Notes under the pieces: generated by a model
The model's database searches: none
What the model was told of the DNA's origin: nothing
The model's input: only the letters and a program-made list of their open reading frames with translations
Origin: Flavobacteriales bacterium UBA7666
Lineage (GTDB): Bacteria; Bacteroidota; Bacteroidia; Flavobacteriales_D; Crocinitomicaceae
DNA: 64,000 nucleotides
Direction: 5' to 3'
Assembly: GCA_002483265.1 (NCBI GenBank)
Contig: DLHO01000015.1
Span: 16,885-80,884 of the forward strand
Shown here: positions 14,893 through 23,033 of the stretch, piece after piece
Numbering within the stretch: position 1 is the stretch's first letter
Layout of the letters: each line of letters starts with the position of its first letter
Program-made: the position numbers and the translations under genes

Positions 14893-15669
14893 TCAAATGT
14901 TGTCGCTCTTTGTAAAGAAGTCAACAACATCCTTTTTCTTAATTAGCTGCTTTGTATAAGATTCAATTGTTTCGCTCGATAATTTTGGAGATTTAATTTG
15001 CATGCTTCGAAACGATTTATCTTTTTGAGGTGCAATCAATATTGTTTTTCCTAAAGTCAAATCAAATAATCGCATATTAACAACGGCATATGCATCTCTG
15101 TTCGCTGCAATAAATGCCATGTAATCAACCCTGTTGTTCTTCAAAAGGTAAAATCCCTGGCCGATGTAATCGGGATGATTTCTGGAAATAATCTCGCTGG
15201 ATGTATGGGTGTAATCAGTGGTATCTATAAAATCTGTGAGCACTAAGATTTGAAAAAACACTTCATCATTCATCCCGTTCAAGTGTTTTTTATTTACCAT
15301 GCTCGATTTTATATAGAATGAATTGAATAGCAGCGTTTTACCTCCAATATATAATTCTGAGCCAGATCCTCCGGGAAATCCGAAATTACCAACTCCTTTA
15401 AAACTTCCTTTTCCAATCAGATCATAACTTGGTACCGGAAAAACACCTGAAAGAAAGGACATTCTCTGAGGTTCGTTAATATAGGATAGGTCATTCGCCA
15501 ATAAATCGTTGTCCCATTTATGAAGGTTTTCCCTATTTTGGAGATGCTTTTCGGCTTTTTCTTTAGTCCAAAAATCAGCTTCTCTTTTAGTAGATTTCTG
15601 CGAAATGTCTTCAGAGCACCCTACTAAACAGGTAATCAGTACAAGTACGATAAACAATGCTTTTTTCAT
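14893..15669 (-). CDS. Lipoprotein of unknown function (island ORF 3)
   Basis: A 258-residue lipoprotein: signal peptide MKKALFIVLVLITCLVGC with the lipobox Cys at residue 18. The mature part is mixed alpha/beta, containing a Gly-rich segment GFPGGSGSELYIGGKT and C-terminal lysine-rich helix ESYTKQLIKKKDVV. No family recognised. It lies between U3 and U4 with a consensus -7 box 20 nt upstream, apparently monocistronic. Confidence 0.65.
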   Translation of the reverse strand: MKKALFIVLVLITCLVGCSEDISQKSTKREADFWTKEKAEKHLQNRENLHKWDNDLLANDLSYINEPQRMSFLSGVFPVPSYDLIGKGSFKGVGNFGFPGGSGSELYIGGKTLLFNSFYIKSSMVNKKHLNGMNDEVFFQILVLTDFIDTTDYTHTSSEIISRNHPDYIGQGFYLLKNNRVDYMAFIAANRDAYAVVNMRLFDLTLGKTILIAPQKDKSFRSMQIKSPKLSSETIESYTKQLIKKKDVVDFFTKSDNI

Positions 15670-15689
15670 TAATAATGCGGTATTTATTC

Positions 15690-15697
15690 CAAAAATA
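15690..15697 (-). promoter_or_regulatory. -7 box of island ORF 3
   Basis: TATTTTTG on the minus strand, 20 nt upstream of the lipoprotein ATG and immediately next to repeat U4. The -33 region would fall inside the repeat, so the repeat may supply part of the promoter. Confidence 0.45.
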
Positions 15698-15698
15698 G

Positions 15699-15784
15699 AA
15701 TAAAAGTTGGAGCCTATTTAAGATTGAGGTAAAACGAATGACCTTCCCTCCTGCCGTAATTTGTCGGTCTGAATGACGTAATAA
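15699..15784 (+). repeat. Island repeat unit, copy U4
   Basis: Diverged copy: AATAAAAGTTGGAGCC, TGAGGTAAAACGAATGACC, then the CTTCCCTCCTGCCGT block shared with U1 and a TCGGTCTGAATGACG block shared with U3. It marks the right edge of the island next to a T9SS gene. Confidence 0.6.
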
Positions 15785-15816
15785 GATGATAGAATGATTA
15801 GCCGTAACCATGAATA

Positions 15817-17292
15817 TCACTCTCTAACCACCCGATTCACCTCCATTCCGTCAATTTGAATCAGGTAAATGCCCGGAGCCTCTCCGCTCAGATCAATGCT
15901 GGTTTGTGTGGCAGTTTGTGCTTTAGTGCTTAGGACCAGTTTTCCGAAGATATCGTAAACAAACACCTCTCCTGCTCCATTCGGATGTGTGATGTTGATT
16001 GTTCCGGTTGTTGGATTGGGTGAAACGGTGAAACTTCTTTGCTTTGTTTCCTCTATTCCCAGGGAACAGCCATGATTTAAAGTTGCCTGGAGTTCACCCA
16101 CGAGGATAACGCGATTCACCACTCCTCCCATGTCGGTGATGGTTGCCTGGATTACGGTGTCAGCTGCATTAACCGTTTGCATGGGAAATGGGAACACATT
16201 CATGTTATCAAAGCATTCCGGTATTCCGGGATTGAAATCTAAAAAGTATTCTTTATTCCAGTGGCCTCCAAAAGTCCATCCATTGGCTGACGGATAAAAG
16301 GCAACAAAAGGAGTATTGTGTGTGATCTCGTGAAAAGTCCAGCTATTCGTGTTTATGAAACCATAGCTGTTGCGGCCGTTAACTAGAATCGTACTGCTGT
16401 CGAATTGGAATAACTGGTCTGCCGAATACAATACAGAATAATCGAACCGGTGATAGTCCTGCACCATTCCGTTGGTAAACAAAGTGGCAACAAATGCATC
16501 GGTCTCTCCTATTCCACCAAGGAGCAGTTTTCCGTTTGGTAGCTGCAGCAGCGAGCGCAATTGCCTTGGCTGATCACTTTCGATCTTACGCGACCACAAG
16601 ATATTCAACGATGCATCGAGACGGATGATTGCAGGTGAATTATCGCATTCGAAACCGGCTAAATAACCGCCTGAGTTGTTCGGAATAAAAAGATGCCCGG
16701 GGTTCAAAGCAGTGCCGGTTCCTTGTACTTTCAATTGTTTGGAATAAACGACTTCCCCATTAAAATTGATCTTGGTAACCTGCAAGTGATTGGATCCGGC
16801 CATTGAAATAATGATTCCGTCGTTTTCTACGATCAGGGGGTTGTTTTCATAAACAGTTTGAGAATAAGTACCTTGCTCGGTCAGGATTTCTTTCGTCCAG
16901 ATCAGTTGACCTGCGGCACTTACTTTTACCAATCTGGCGCTGTAATCGTCGGATGTCATAATACCACGTGCAATGAACACCACATCACCGTTGGGACATT
17001 CCGTGATATCCAGTGGAGAAATGTCCATATAGGCCCAAATGGTGGGTGCCGAGATTGCTTTAGACCAGCTTACCTGGTTCCCGTTCAATTTTGCAAACCA
17101 GAAACCAATCGTACCACTACTTGGATACCTGTTGGTGCCTCCAACCAGTTGATGGGTTCCATAATCCTTCACAACAGTTTTGGTAAACTCATAACCGCCT
17201 GTGTGCAGGTCGATCTGATACTTCTCTGTTTGGGAGAAAGAAAGAAATCCGCTGAAAAGGATACCAAGTGTAAGAAGAGCTTTTAGTTGCAT
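15817..17292 (-). CDS. Secreted beta-propeller-like protein with T9SS type-A sorting domain
   Basis: A 491-residue secreted protein. Signal peptide (LLTLGILFSGFLSFSQ), then about 370 residues of repeated strands with motifs such as LPNGKLLLGGIGETDAFVA and LVKVSAAGQLIWTKE, pointing to a propeller of the kind found in delta-60/PQQ-like proteins. Residues 415-491 are a T9SS type-A sorting domain (FTVSPNPTTGTINITHP ... GIYLIQIDGMEVNRVVRE). Probably surface-exposed. It mirrors the delta-60 protein on the other side of the island. Confidence 0.88.
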   Translation of the reverse strand: MQLKALLTLGILFSGFLSFSQTEKYQIDLHTGGYEFTKTVVKDYGTHQLVGGTNRYPSSGTIGFWFAKLNGNQVSWSKAISAPTIWAYMDISPLDITECPNGDVVFIARGIMTSDDYSARLVKVSAAGQLIWTKEILTEQGTYSQTVYENNPLIVENDGIIISMAGSNHLQVTKINFNGEVVYSKQLKVQGTGTALNPGHLFIPNNSGGYLAGFECDNSPAIIRLDASLNILWSRKIESDQPRQLRSLLQLPNGKLLLGGIGETDAFVATLFTNGMVQDYHRFDYSVLYSADQLFQFDSSTILVNGRNSYGFINTNSWTFHEITHNTPFVAFYPSANGWTFGGHWNKEYFLDFNPGIPECFDNMNVFPFPMQTVNAADTVIQATITDMGGVVNRVILVGELQATLNHGCSLGIEETKQRSFTVSPNPTTGTINITHPNGAGEVFVYDIFGKLVLSTKAQTATQTSIDLSGEAPGIYLIQIDGMEVNRVVRE

Positions 17293-17410
17293 TTGATACA
17301 GGTTTAGTTCAATGAACGAACGTAATCCTAAAAGCGTTGAAAGAAATCAGATAACTTTATAACGGGGCTCCGGTTTTGCTCTCCATGAAACTAATTTTTG
17401 TGTTAACAGC

Positions 17411-17440
17411 AAAGCCCCGACATGTTACGATCGGGGCTTT
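17411..17440 (-). terminator. Intrinsic terminator downstream of the BlaR1-like gene
   Basis: AAAGCCCCGA and TCGGGGCTTT form a perfect 10-bp GC-rich stem with a 10-nt loop, 50 nt after the stop of the M56 peptidase gene on the minus strand. The stem ends in A/T so it could work in both directions. Confidence 0.75.
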
Positions 17441-17489
17441 CATCTTTAACTGTACTCATGTCCTACTTAGGCTTTGTTTTAGACATGCT

Positions 17490-19421
17490 TTAATCCACAT
17501 CAATGTTGTATACGATGCGCATACCAGGTTTGATGTGTTTTTTTACTTTTCCGAAGAGCGATTCGGATAGGGTTTTTCCGTTAATGATCAAGGCTCTCTC
17601 GTTCAGTTCGAAGGAATCGATTTTCCCTTTGTAACCGGCTTTTTTCAGATCGTCCATAACCACTTGAGTAATATCTTCGCCGGGTGATAAGGGAGGTAAA
17701 TCAGCGGTAGATTTCAGATCCTTTACTAAAGGTGGTATTTTTGCGTCTAACCGATTGAATTCTTTTTCCTGCAATTTCAGTTTTGCATCGATCTTGCGCG
17801 ACTGCTCATCAATCTTGCGTGATTGTTCGTCAATCTTGCGGGCTTCGCGATCGATTTTTTTCGATTCGATTTCGATCTTCACCTGTTCCTCTTCAATCCG
17901 GCGCTGTGCCTCATCGTGTTTTTTCCAGTCGATCTTCCCGTCTTTTTTGTTGGTTTCGGCATCAAGGATCTTGACCTGTTTGTCGATAGCAGCTACATGT
18001 TTATCGATGACTGCTGAATGCTTGTCAATGATTGCCGAGTGCGCGTCTATGATTCGGGATGCTTCGTTAATGATTCGTTCTTCTTCTGAGATGTCGGTAG
18101 CGATGGTTCTTTCATACTCGTCAATCAACTCCTTGATTTGAGGAAGGTAGTTCTCCCGGTCTTTTCCCGCAATCAATTGATCATTGACCTTGAAATTTTC
18201 CAGATTTTCCGGAATTTGGTACAGCACGCCATCTTTCTTGAAAATGTATACGTGAGACTCCTTCCCTTTCGCGTTATCTACATATCGGATGGAAGTTCCT
18301 TCCGGAATCTCCTTCGGATTGAATTTTTCCTTACTCAGGGTATCCGATGCAGGCAATTTAATTTCCTGTGCGGAAGAGGAATTCACGTTCAAAACCACCA
18401 GAAAAAGAATCACACTCATGGCTACACAAGCCGATAGAAAGTACTTTTCACGGATGCTGAGCATTTTGTTGCTGTTGAAAAGAATCCGTTTTGCGCGGTC
18501 TGCCAGCTTCATTTTCTGATCACCAAATTGCAGGGCAAAACGCTGTGTATTTAGGTTGTATTCCTGGAATGAAATCAGGGCATTGACAAATTCCTTTTTA
18601 TTGTTGGTAACGCTGATTGCTAAATCATCGCAGCAATTTTCGCGTTCGTCTTTCAGCAAAGAGGAAATCCACAAAATACCGGGATTAAAGAAAAACAAGA
18701 TTTCAATGAATGTTTGCATCAGATTGACAGCATAATCACTTCGGCGAATGTGCGCAAGCTCGTGCAGCAAAATAGCCTCTACCTGGTCCTGGGGAATATT
18801 GTTCAACAGTCCGACCGGTACCAAAATAACTGGCTTGAAGAATCCTGTTACCGATGGAATCGATACTAATCTGGATTCAAGTAATTGAACATTACGCTTG
18901 ATCCGGAGTGAAACCTGAAGTTCTGACACGCGTTTGCGCCACATTTCGGGTGGAGAAATCGTTTGATAATTGCGTGCACGATAAACCTGCCGTAAATCCC
19001 CCGCCATTCGCATGCATTTGAAGATGAAAACGACAAACCAAATAAAAACAATCCATGAACCGGATTTGCTGACGAATGCAGAGATGATTGAAAGTGTCCC
19101 CCTTGGCGAATCAACCTCCTCCTTCATTCCTGTAGTAGAAACTGAAACAGGTTGTGCTGTTAGATGCTCATTTTTCACCAATTTATCCGCTTGAAAAACG
19201 GGTGTTTGCGTTTCGAATTCGTTATAGAAAATGAAACCGATTGTCACAAGGAATAAAATACTCAATCCTGCAAGCAAATTGTATCGGATTGCCGAGGTTG
19301 ATTTTTTTGTAAGCAAAAGGGTAAGTCCTGCCACTAAGGCCGCTGCAAGTCCCAGCCAAAGCGAATGGATCAATGTCCAGCTTACTGCTTTGATAATTGA
19401 GTCGTTCACTAAAGAATTCAT
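17490..19421 (-). CDS. BlaR1/MecR1-type M56 metallopeptidase with a coiled-coil C-terminal tail
   Basis: An inner-membrane sensor protease of 643 residues, expected to cleave or relieve its partner repressor BlaI. Four TM segments (about 10-36, 46-66, 115-137, 327-345) flank the M56 domain with zinc-binding HELAH at 220-224 and the downstream Glu/Asp cluster ERENCCDDLA. The beta-lactam-binding domain of true BlaR1 is absent. Instead the periplasmic part has about 100 residues of heptad-like repeats (450-555; units such as IIDKHSA and SRKIDEQ) followed by a short globular end. So it should sense something other than beta-lactams. It lies 21 nt after blaI in one operon. Confidence 0.88.
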   Translation of the reverse strand: MNSLVNDSIIKAVSWTLIHSLWLGLAAALVAGLTLLLTKKSTSAIRYNLLAGLSILFLVTIGFIFYNEFETQTPVFQADKLVKNEHLTAQPVSVSTTGMKEEVDSPRGTLSIISAFVSKSGSWIVFIWFVVFIFKCMRMAGDLRQVYRARNYQTISPPEMWRKRVSELQVSLRIKRNVQLLESRLVSIPSVTGFFKPVILVPVGLLNNIPQDQVEAILLHELAHIRRSDYAVNLMQTFIEILFFFNPGILWISSLLKDERENCCDDLAISVTNNKKEFVNALISFQEYNLNTQRFALQFGDQKMKLADRAKRILFNSNKMLSIREKYFLSACVAMSVILFLVVLNVNSSSAQEIKLPASDTLSKEKFNPKEIPEGTSIRYVDNAKGKESHVYIFKKDGVLYQIPENLENFKVNDQLIAGKDRENYLPQIKELIDEYERTIATDISEEERIINEASRIIDAHSAIIDKHSAVIDKHVAAIDKQVKILDAETNKKDGKIDWKKHDEAQRRIEEEQVKIEIESKKIDREARKIDEQSRKIDEQSRKIDAKLKLQEKEFNRLDAKIPPLVKDLKSTADLPPLSPGEDITQVVMDDLKKAGYKGKIDSFELNERALIINGKTLSESLFGKVKKHIKPGMRIVYNIDVD

Positions 19422-19442
19422 AGTATAGCGTTTTAAAAGTTT

Positions 19443-19844
19443 TTATTTTTTATCTAGTTGATCCAGCATGGCGCGAATTGCATCCAATTCTTCTTGCGAG
19501 GTTTTTTTATTCCCCAACAACTGCATCATCAGGTTGGTACTTGAACCATTGAACATTGTATCGATGAATTTATCCAACAAAACGGTCTTCGTTTGATTTT
19601 CTTCGATTGCCGGACTGTAAATATGTTTCATACTCGATGCATCACGCAGCAGCATTTCTTTCTCAGTCATGATCTGCATGAGTTTCAATGTGGAAGTATA
19701 TTGTACGGCACGTTTCTGCTCGTTCAAGTAATCATTTACGAAGCGAACTGTTGAAGGACCGTTTTTCCAAAGAACCTGCAAAATCTCCAATTCTGATTTT
19801 GTTGGTTCCGATTGCGGATTATTTTCAGAGTTTTTTGTTTTCAT
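19443..19844 (-). CDS. BlaI/MecI/CopY-family transcriptional repressor
   Basis: A 133-residue winged-helix repressor: N-terminal DNA-binding domain (SELEILQVLWKNGPSTVRFV, then QKRAVQYTSTLKLMQIM) and C-terminal dimerisation helices with the protease-sensitive region. The partner M56 protease follows after 21 nt. The promoter before it is a perfect TTG-N19-TACCTTTG whose spacer is filled by the palindrome TTTCGTACGAAA, so it is probably autorepressed and the mRNA leaderless (ATG 4 nt after the box). Confidence 0.95.
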   Translation of the reverse strand: MKTKNSENNPQSEPTKSELEILQVLWKNGPSTVRFVNDYLNEQKRAVQYTSTLKLMQIMTEKEMLLRDASSMKHIYSPAIEENQTKTVLLDKFIDTMFNGSSTNLMMQLLGNKKTSQEELDAIRAMLDQLDKK

Positions 19845-19848
19845 TTTT

Positions 19849-19878
19849 CAAAGGTAGGAAATTTTTCGTACGAAACAA
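19849..19878 (-). promoter_or_regulatory. blaI promoter with embedded palindromic operator
   Basis: On the minus strand TTG (19878-19876), 19 nt, TACCTTTG (19856-19849), then 4 nt to the ATG. The spacer contains the perfect 12-bp palindrome TTTCGTACGAAA (19864-19875). A second palindrome, TCAGTACTGA, lies upstream at 19912-19921. Both are candidate binding sites for the repressor. Confidence 0.7.
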
Positions 19879-20015
19879 GTGGTAGGTAAATTTTAACAAA
19901 AAATAGTTTAGTCAGTACTGATTCCACCGTTTGCTGAAAACTGATTTTAAATACGGCGTTTGCCCTATTGAAAGACCAACTCTTCCTCCCTTACTTTGTT
20001 GGAAAGATTTAGAAC

Positions 20016-20438
20016 ATGAAACATATTTTGTATTTGTTACTTGCAGTTGCGATTACAACGAGCTGCAGTAAAGAAAAGAAAGCCCTGAAAAGTCTTGGAG
20101 GAGAAACCTGGGTTATGACCAAATCTACCTATGAAGATACCGGTAATGAAGATTTGACAGGAATTCGGAGAGCTTTTACTTTTGAAAAGTGTAAGTCCAA
20201 GGATCAACCCTGCTCTGGAACGTTTGAATACCAGATTCCGGAATTTGATCAGGATTTACAATGGACCATTACGTACATGATTTCAGATGATGCAGATTTA
20301 CTGACCATTGTGCGCACTCCTTCCAATTTCCAGGGAACTACCCAAACGGATGAATACGAAATCCTGCAATTGGATAAGGATTTCATGGAATTAAAGGATT
20401 TGGAGAACAAGCATGTTTCGGAATGGGAAACTGAATAA
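20016..20438 (+). CDS. Lipocalin-like lipoprotein
   Basis: A 140-residue lipoprotein: leader MKHILYLLLAVAITTSC with Cys17 as the lipidation site. The mature part begins with a conserved-looking LGGETWVMTKSTYEDTG, followed by strands, in the manner of small lipocalin/DUF5004-type lipoproteins common in Bacteroidota. Ligand unknown. It is divergent from blaI and ends in a strong bidirectional terminator. Confidence 0.72.
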   Translation: MKHILYLLLAVAITTSCSKEKKALKSLGGETWVMTKSTYEDTGNEDLTGIRRAFTFEKCKSKDQPCSGTFEYQIPEFDQDLQWTITYMISDDADLLTIVRTPSNFQGTTQTDEYEILQLDKDFMELKDLENKHVSEWETE

Positions 20439-20464
20439 TGAATTAAATTTCATCCATAAAAAAG

Positions 20465-20508
20465 GTTCGTTTAGAAATGGAAGTGGGAACTTTTAGTTTT
20501 AAACGAAC
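20465..20508. terminator. Bidirectional terminator between convergent genes
   Basis: GTTCGTTTA (20465-20473) pairs with TAAACGAAC (20500-20508). The stem is flanked by an A-run on the left and T-run on the right, so it can end transcription from both the lipocalin-like gene and the opposite barrel-like gene. Confidence 0.75.
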
Positions 20509-20513
20509 TTTTT

Positions 20514-21221
20514 TTAATTCAAATTCAGTCCAAAGGCGAGTCCGAGCCATGGTCTGCTTTCGTAGATCCAAATACTCTTGTTTTTGTCAAGTAAATTGTC
20601 AAAACCGAGCGTCAAACCAATGGTAAAATTATTAATCCCGATTATTCCAGCAATCCCCTTGCCCCATACGATTCCATCGTATTCTTGTTGTAGGACATTA
20701 TCTGTGTTGGTGGGAGACATAAATGTATTACCAAAACCCGTGAAAAATCCCAAAGAATAACCAAAGTGGTTGGTTTTTCGGATGCTTGTCTTTAAAAGGT
20801 TTGTGTGATAATTTATTTTATAAGTATCCCTTCTGTATCCCAGATAGACTGCTCCATTAATATTCGCGTTTAACTGCGTGGGTACTGATTTTTCTGCAAA
20901 TCGAAGTTTAAAAGGGATGGTGAAAAAATCTACATCAAAACTGGTTTTTGAAAGTTTAAAGTCAATTTTTTCGCTGCTTTGGAGTTTTGGTAAATACACC
21001 TCATAAGGACTTGAGGTGTCTAGTACACTTACATTATTTTGCTTGATTGTTGGATATAAGTGAATGGTTTCTTCCAATACGTTTACATACACCCGCGACT
21101 TATTTGATGAAGACTTTTTCGTGTACAGTCCATCGGAAAGCTCTTGTTTTGCAGTTTTTTTTAATAGAGCACAACTACTAAAAAACAATAAAATCAGGAA
21201 AAAGAGAATAGGATTCTTCAT
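20514..21221 (-). CDS. Lipoprotein with outer-membrane beta-barrel-like C-terminus
   Basis: A 235-residue protein. Lipobox-like FFSSC (Cys17) after a hydrophobic leader; the remainder is rich in amphipathic strands ending in an aromatic/Asn terminus (RPWLGLAFGLNLN), resembling an eight-stranded outer-membrane barrel. A lipidation site in front of a barrel is unusual, so the signal may instead be an ordinary Sec signal. Function unknown. Its promoter region carries a long inverted repeat. Confidence 0.65.
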   Translation of the reverse strand: MKNPILFFLILLFFSSCALLKKTAKQELSDGLYTKKSSSNKSRVYVNVLEETIHLYPTIKQNNVSVLDTSSPYEVYLPKLQSSEKIDFKLSKTSFDVDFFTIPFKLRFAEKSVPTQLNANINGAVYLGYRRDTYKINYHTNLLKTSIRKTNHFGYSLGFFTGFGNTFMSPTNTDNVLQQEYDGIVWGKGIAGIIGINNFTIGLTLGFDNLLDKNKSIWIYESRPWLGLAFGLNLN

Positions 21222-21236
21222 GATACATACTCAAAA

Positions 21237-21293
21237 AATGGAAGAGTTATTATATAAATTATCTTTCCAAAGATAGGAACAAACTCTTCCATT
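21237..21293. promoter_or_regulatory. 12-bp inverted repeat upstream of the barrel-like gene
   Basis: AATGGAAGAGTT (21237-21248) and AACTCTTCCATT (21282-21293) are perfect reverse complements, 33 nt apart. Within the loop is a second hairpin, ATCTTTCCAAAGAT (21261-21274). It may be an operator pair or a structured 5' leader; there is no T-run. Confidence 0.4.
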
Positions 21294-21445
21294 TTGGCTA
21301 ATCACTTAGTAAACTATTCAGGTCGAAAACCAAATTATCACCCTTACAATTTGGGCAATCTTTTAATTGATTGTGATTGAAATAATTAAACCAACCGTTT
21401 CCCGGGGTGATTCGTTTAATACAACACATTTAAACTATAATCACT

Positions 21446-21700
21446 ATGAAAAAATTAATGATCGGTGGTGTTTTATCACTATTCATGGGAGGAATCGCGT
21501 TTGCAGGAACATCTGTAGTAAGCATGAATTCCTCAGCAAACCAATCAACTTTGGATCAAACTACGTTTCCGGAGGTACCTCAAATAATAGGTTTTGGAAA
21601 TGATGAGGGGGGCTTTTATTACATTCTGAGTGACAGCAAAGAATGCTGGAAGTATTATCCGAAAGTACCCAATTCTGATATTAAGGGAATAGTAGATTAA
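21446..21700 (+). CDS. Small secreted protein
   Basis: An 84-residue protein: Sec signal peptide (MKKLMIGGVLSLFMGGIAFA) and a mature part of about 64 residues with aromatic/acidic composition (IIGFGNDEGGFYYILSDSKECWKYYPK). One Cys only. No family recognised; it could be a small exported peptide. Followed by a clear terminator, which supports it being transcribed. Confidence 0.6.
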   Translation: MKKLMIGGVLSLFMGGIAFAGTSVVSMNSSANQSTLDQTTFPEVPQIIGFGNDEGGFYYILSDSKECWKYYPKVPNSDIKGIVD

Positions 21701-21707
21701 CAGAAAT

Positions 21708-21741
21708 GGAGTTCCGGTATCTTATCGTGAACTCCTTTTTT
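21708..21741 (+). terminator. Intrinsic terminator of the small secreted protein gene
   Basis: GGAGTT (21708-21713) and AACTCC (21730-21735) form a stem followed directly by a T-run, 8 nt after the stop codon. It sits at the convergent end of mtfA. Confidence 0.65.
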
Positions 21742-22594
21742 AATTCATCAAAGCAGATTTCACCTCGCGCGGATCTTTCGATTCTTTTTTCGACTGCTCT
21801 TTGGGCAGATTCTTCTGCGGGTGTTTCGGATTGTAAAATTGATCCAGCTTTTGATAAAGTTCGGGATGCTCTGCTTTCATTTTATCCGGACTCTCAAAAA
21901 AGAATTCACTCACTACAGCTAAAAATTCCGCATGACTGGTTGATCCGTAATCCCGGATGCTGGAATTCCCTACATGAATAGCATTCATTTTAGTATGGAT
22001 GATTTGTAACCAGGGCTTGATGTCAATTTCTTTCATGATCAGCTCTAATTTTCCATCTATACTTCCGTCCTGCATATCTAAGATATGAACGAATTCATGT
22101 ATGGCCACATTTTTTTGGTCATTGTTATCATAAAATCCATGAACAAGTGCCTTTCTGGACAGCTTGACTTTTCCTTCCATTTTTCCCCAGCCAACTAGGC
22201 CGTTAGCGTATTGTTGCGTGTTTGGAATCAGGAATTTGTCCGGATGAACTTCTATTACTTTCAGGTTTGAATAATGCCAGGAATCAAAGCCGAAAATGGG
22301 AATGATTGCACCGGAAGCGATTAAAATCCGATCCAAATGGGTAATCTCTGTGCCAATACCAACAATCTGAACATTCAACAAGAAAACATGAACGCGGTTT
22401 TCGAATCTGGTCTTTTCCAGTGGGTTTAAGCGATTGTAAAAAGCCACATGCTGCATCAAAAGTGATCTCCATTGGTGCGGAAAAGGCCGATGTGGCTCCA
22501 CTTTTGAACGGCTCTTTTTTATACTGTATCGGGAATAACCAATCAATATACTAATCGTAATCCCTGTCGCTATAAATAGATAGGTCGAATTCAT
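21740..22594 (-). CDS. mtfA: MtfA-type zinc metallopeptidase (M90), membrane-anchored
   Basis: A 284-residue M90 peptidase. In E. coli MtfA binds and inactivates the repressor Mlc. Here an N-terminal TM segment (YLFIATGITISILIGYSRYS) precedes the peptidase domain with HEFVH at residues 166-170 and the downstream metal-ligand region around HAEFLAVVSEFFFE. A lysine-rich C-terminal tail of about 30 residues is extra. The ATG used lies 6 nt after a TATCTTTG box, so the mRNA is probably leaderless; an in-frame TTG three codons earlier would fall in the promoter. Confidence 0.85.
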   Translation of the reverse strand: MNSTYLFIATGITISILIGYSRYSIKKSRSKVEPHRPFPHQWRSLLMQHVAFYNRLNPLEKTRFENRVHVFLLNVQIVGIGTEITHLDRILIASGAIIPIFGFDSWHYSNLKVIEVHPDKFLIPNTQQYANGLVGWGKMEGKVKLSRKALVHGFYDNNDQKNVAIHEFVHILDMQDGSIDGKLELIMKEIDIKPWLQIIHTKMNAIHVGNSSIRDYGSTSHAEFLAVVSEFFFESPDKMKAEHPELYQKLDQFYNPKHPQKNLPKEQSKKESKDPREVKSALMN

Positions 22595-22600
22595 TACCCC

Positions 22601-22608
22601 CAAAGATA
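22601..22608 (-). promoter_or_regulatory. -7 box of mtfA (leaderless start)
   Basis: TATCTTTG on the minus strand fits TAnnTTTG; GGGGTA separates it from the ATG. No TTG at the -33 spacing. Confidence 0.5.
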
Positions 22609-23033
22609 TGTCAAATGATCGAAATTTTGATTTTGGATAAATGAACCAAGGATATTTTGAGTATCAAACCTGAAAGAATAAAACTTTTGGCCTTTTAAGT
22701 TGAAGTAAAACGGTATCCACATCCATCTGACAAAATGAAATGCCGCTATGAACCAGCATCAAAGGATAAGTAGTCTGTACATAGCTCGGAAACAACATTT
22801 TTCGGTTTGGTTACACAAAGATTTATGATCATGTCTCTAAAAAATAGAGAATAAATTAGTTCAGATTCTTACCCAAATGTCGTTTGAAAATGATAACTAT
22901 GTGCTCTATGTATCTATGTGGTAATATCTCGGATGTTCAGATAGCAAGAGGAATAATCGTAAACAAAAAAAACGGCTCTCGCCGTTCTCTCTCATCTAGG
23001 TGTTTAGGTTTTCAGTGACTTGAATATAGTGGA
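22604..23033. other. 430-bp intergenic stretch
   Basis: Holds the mtfA promoter, a fifth fragment of the island repeat core (GAATAAAACTTTTGG, 22676-22712) followed by TTGAAGTAAAACGG, and the terminator of the TonB-like gene at 22971-22994. Nothing coding is apparent. Confidence 0.55.
22971..22986 (-). terminator. Terminator of the TonB C-terminal-like gene
   Basis: AACGGC/GCCGTT with a 4-nt loop; on the minus strand it is followed by eight T residues. It lies about 48 nt beyond the stop codon of the small exported protein. Confidence 0.75.
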
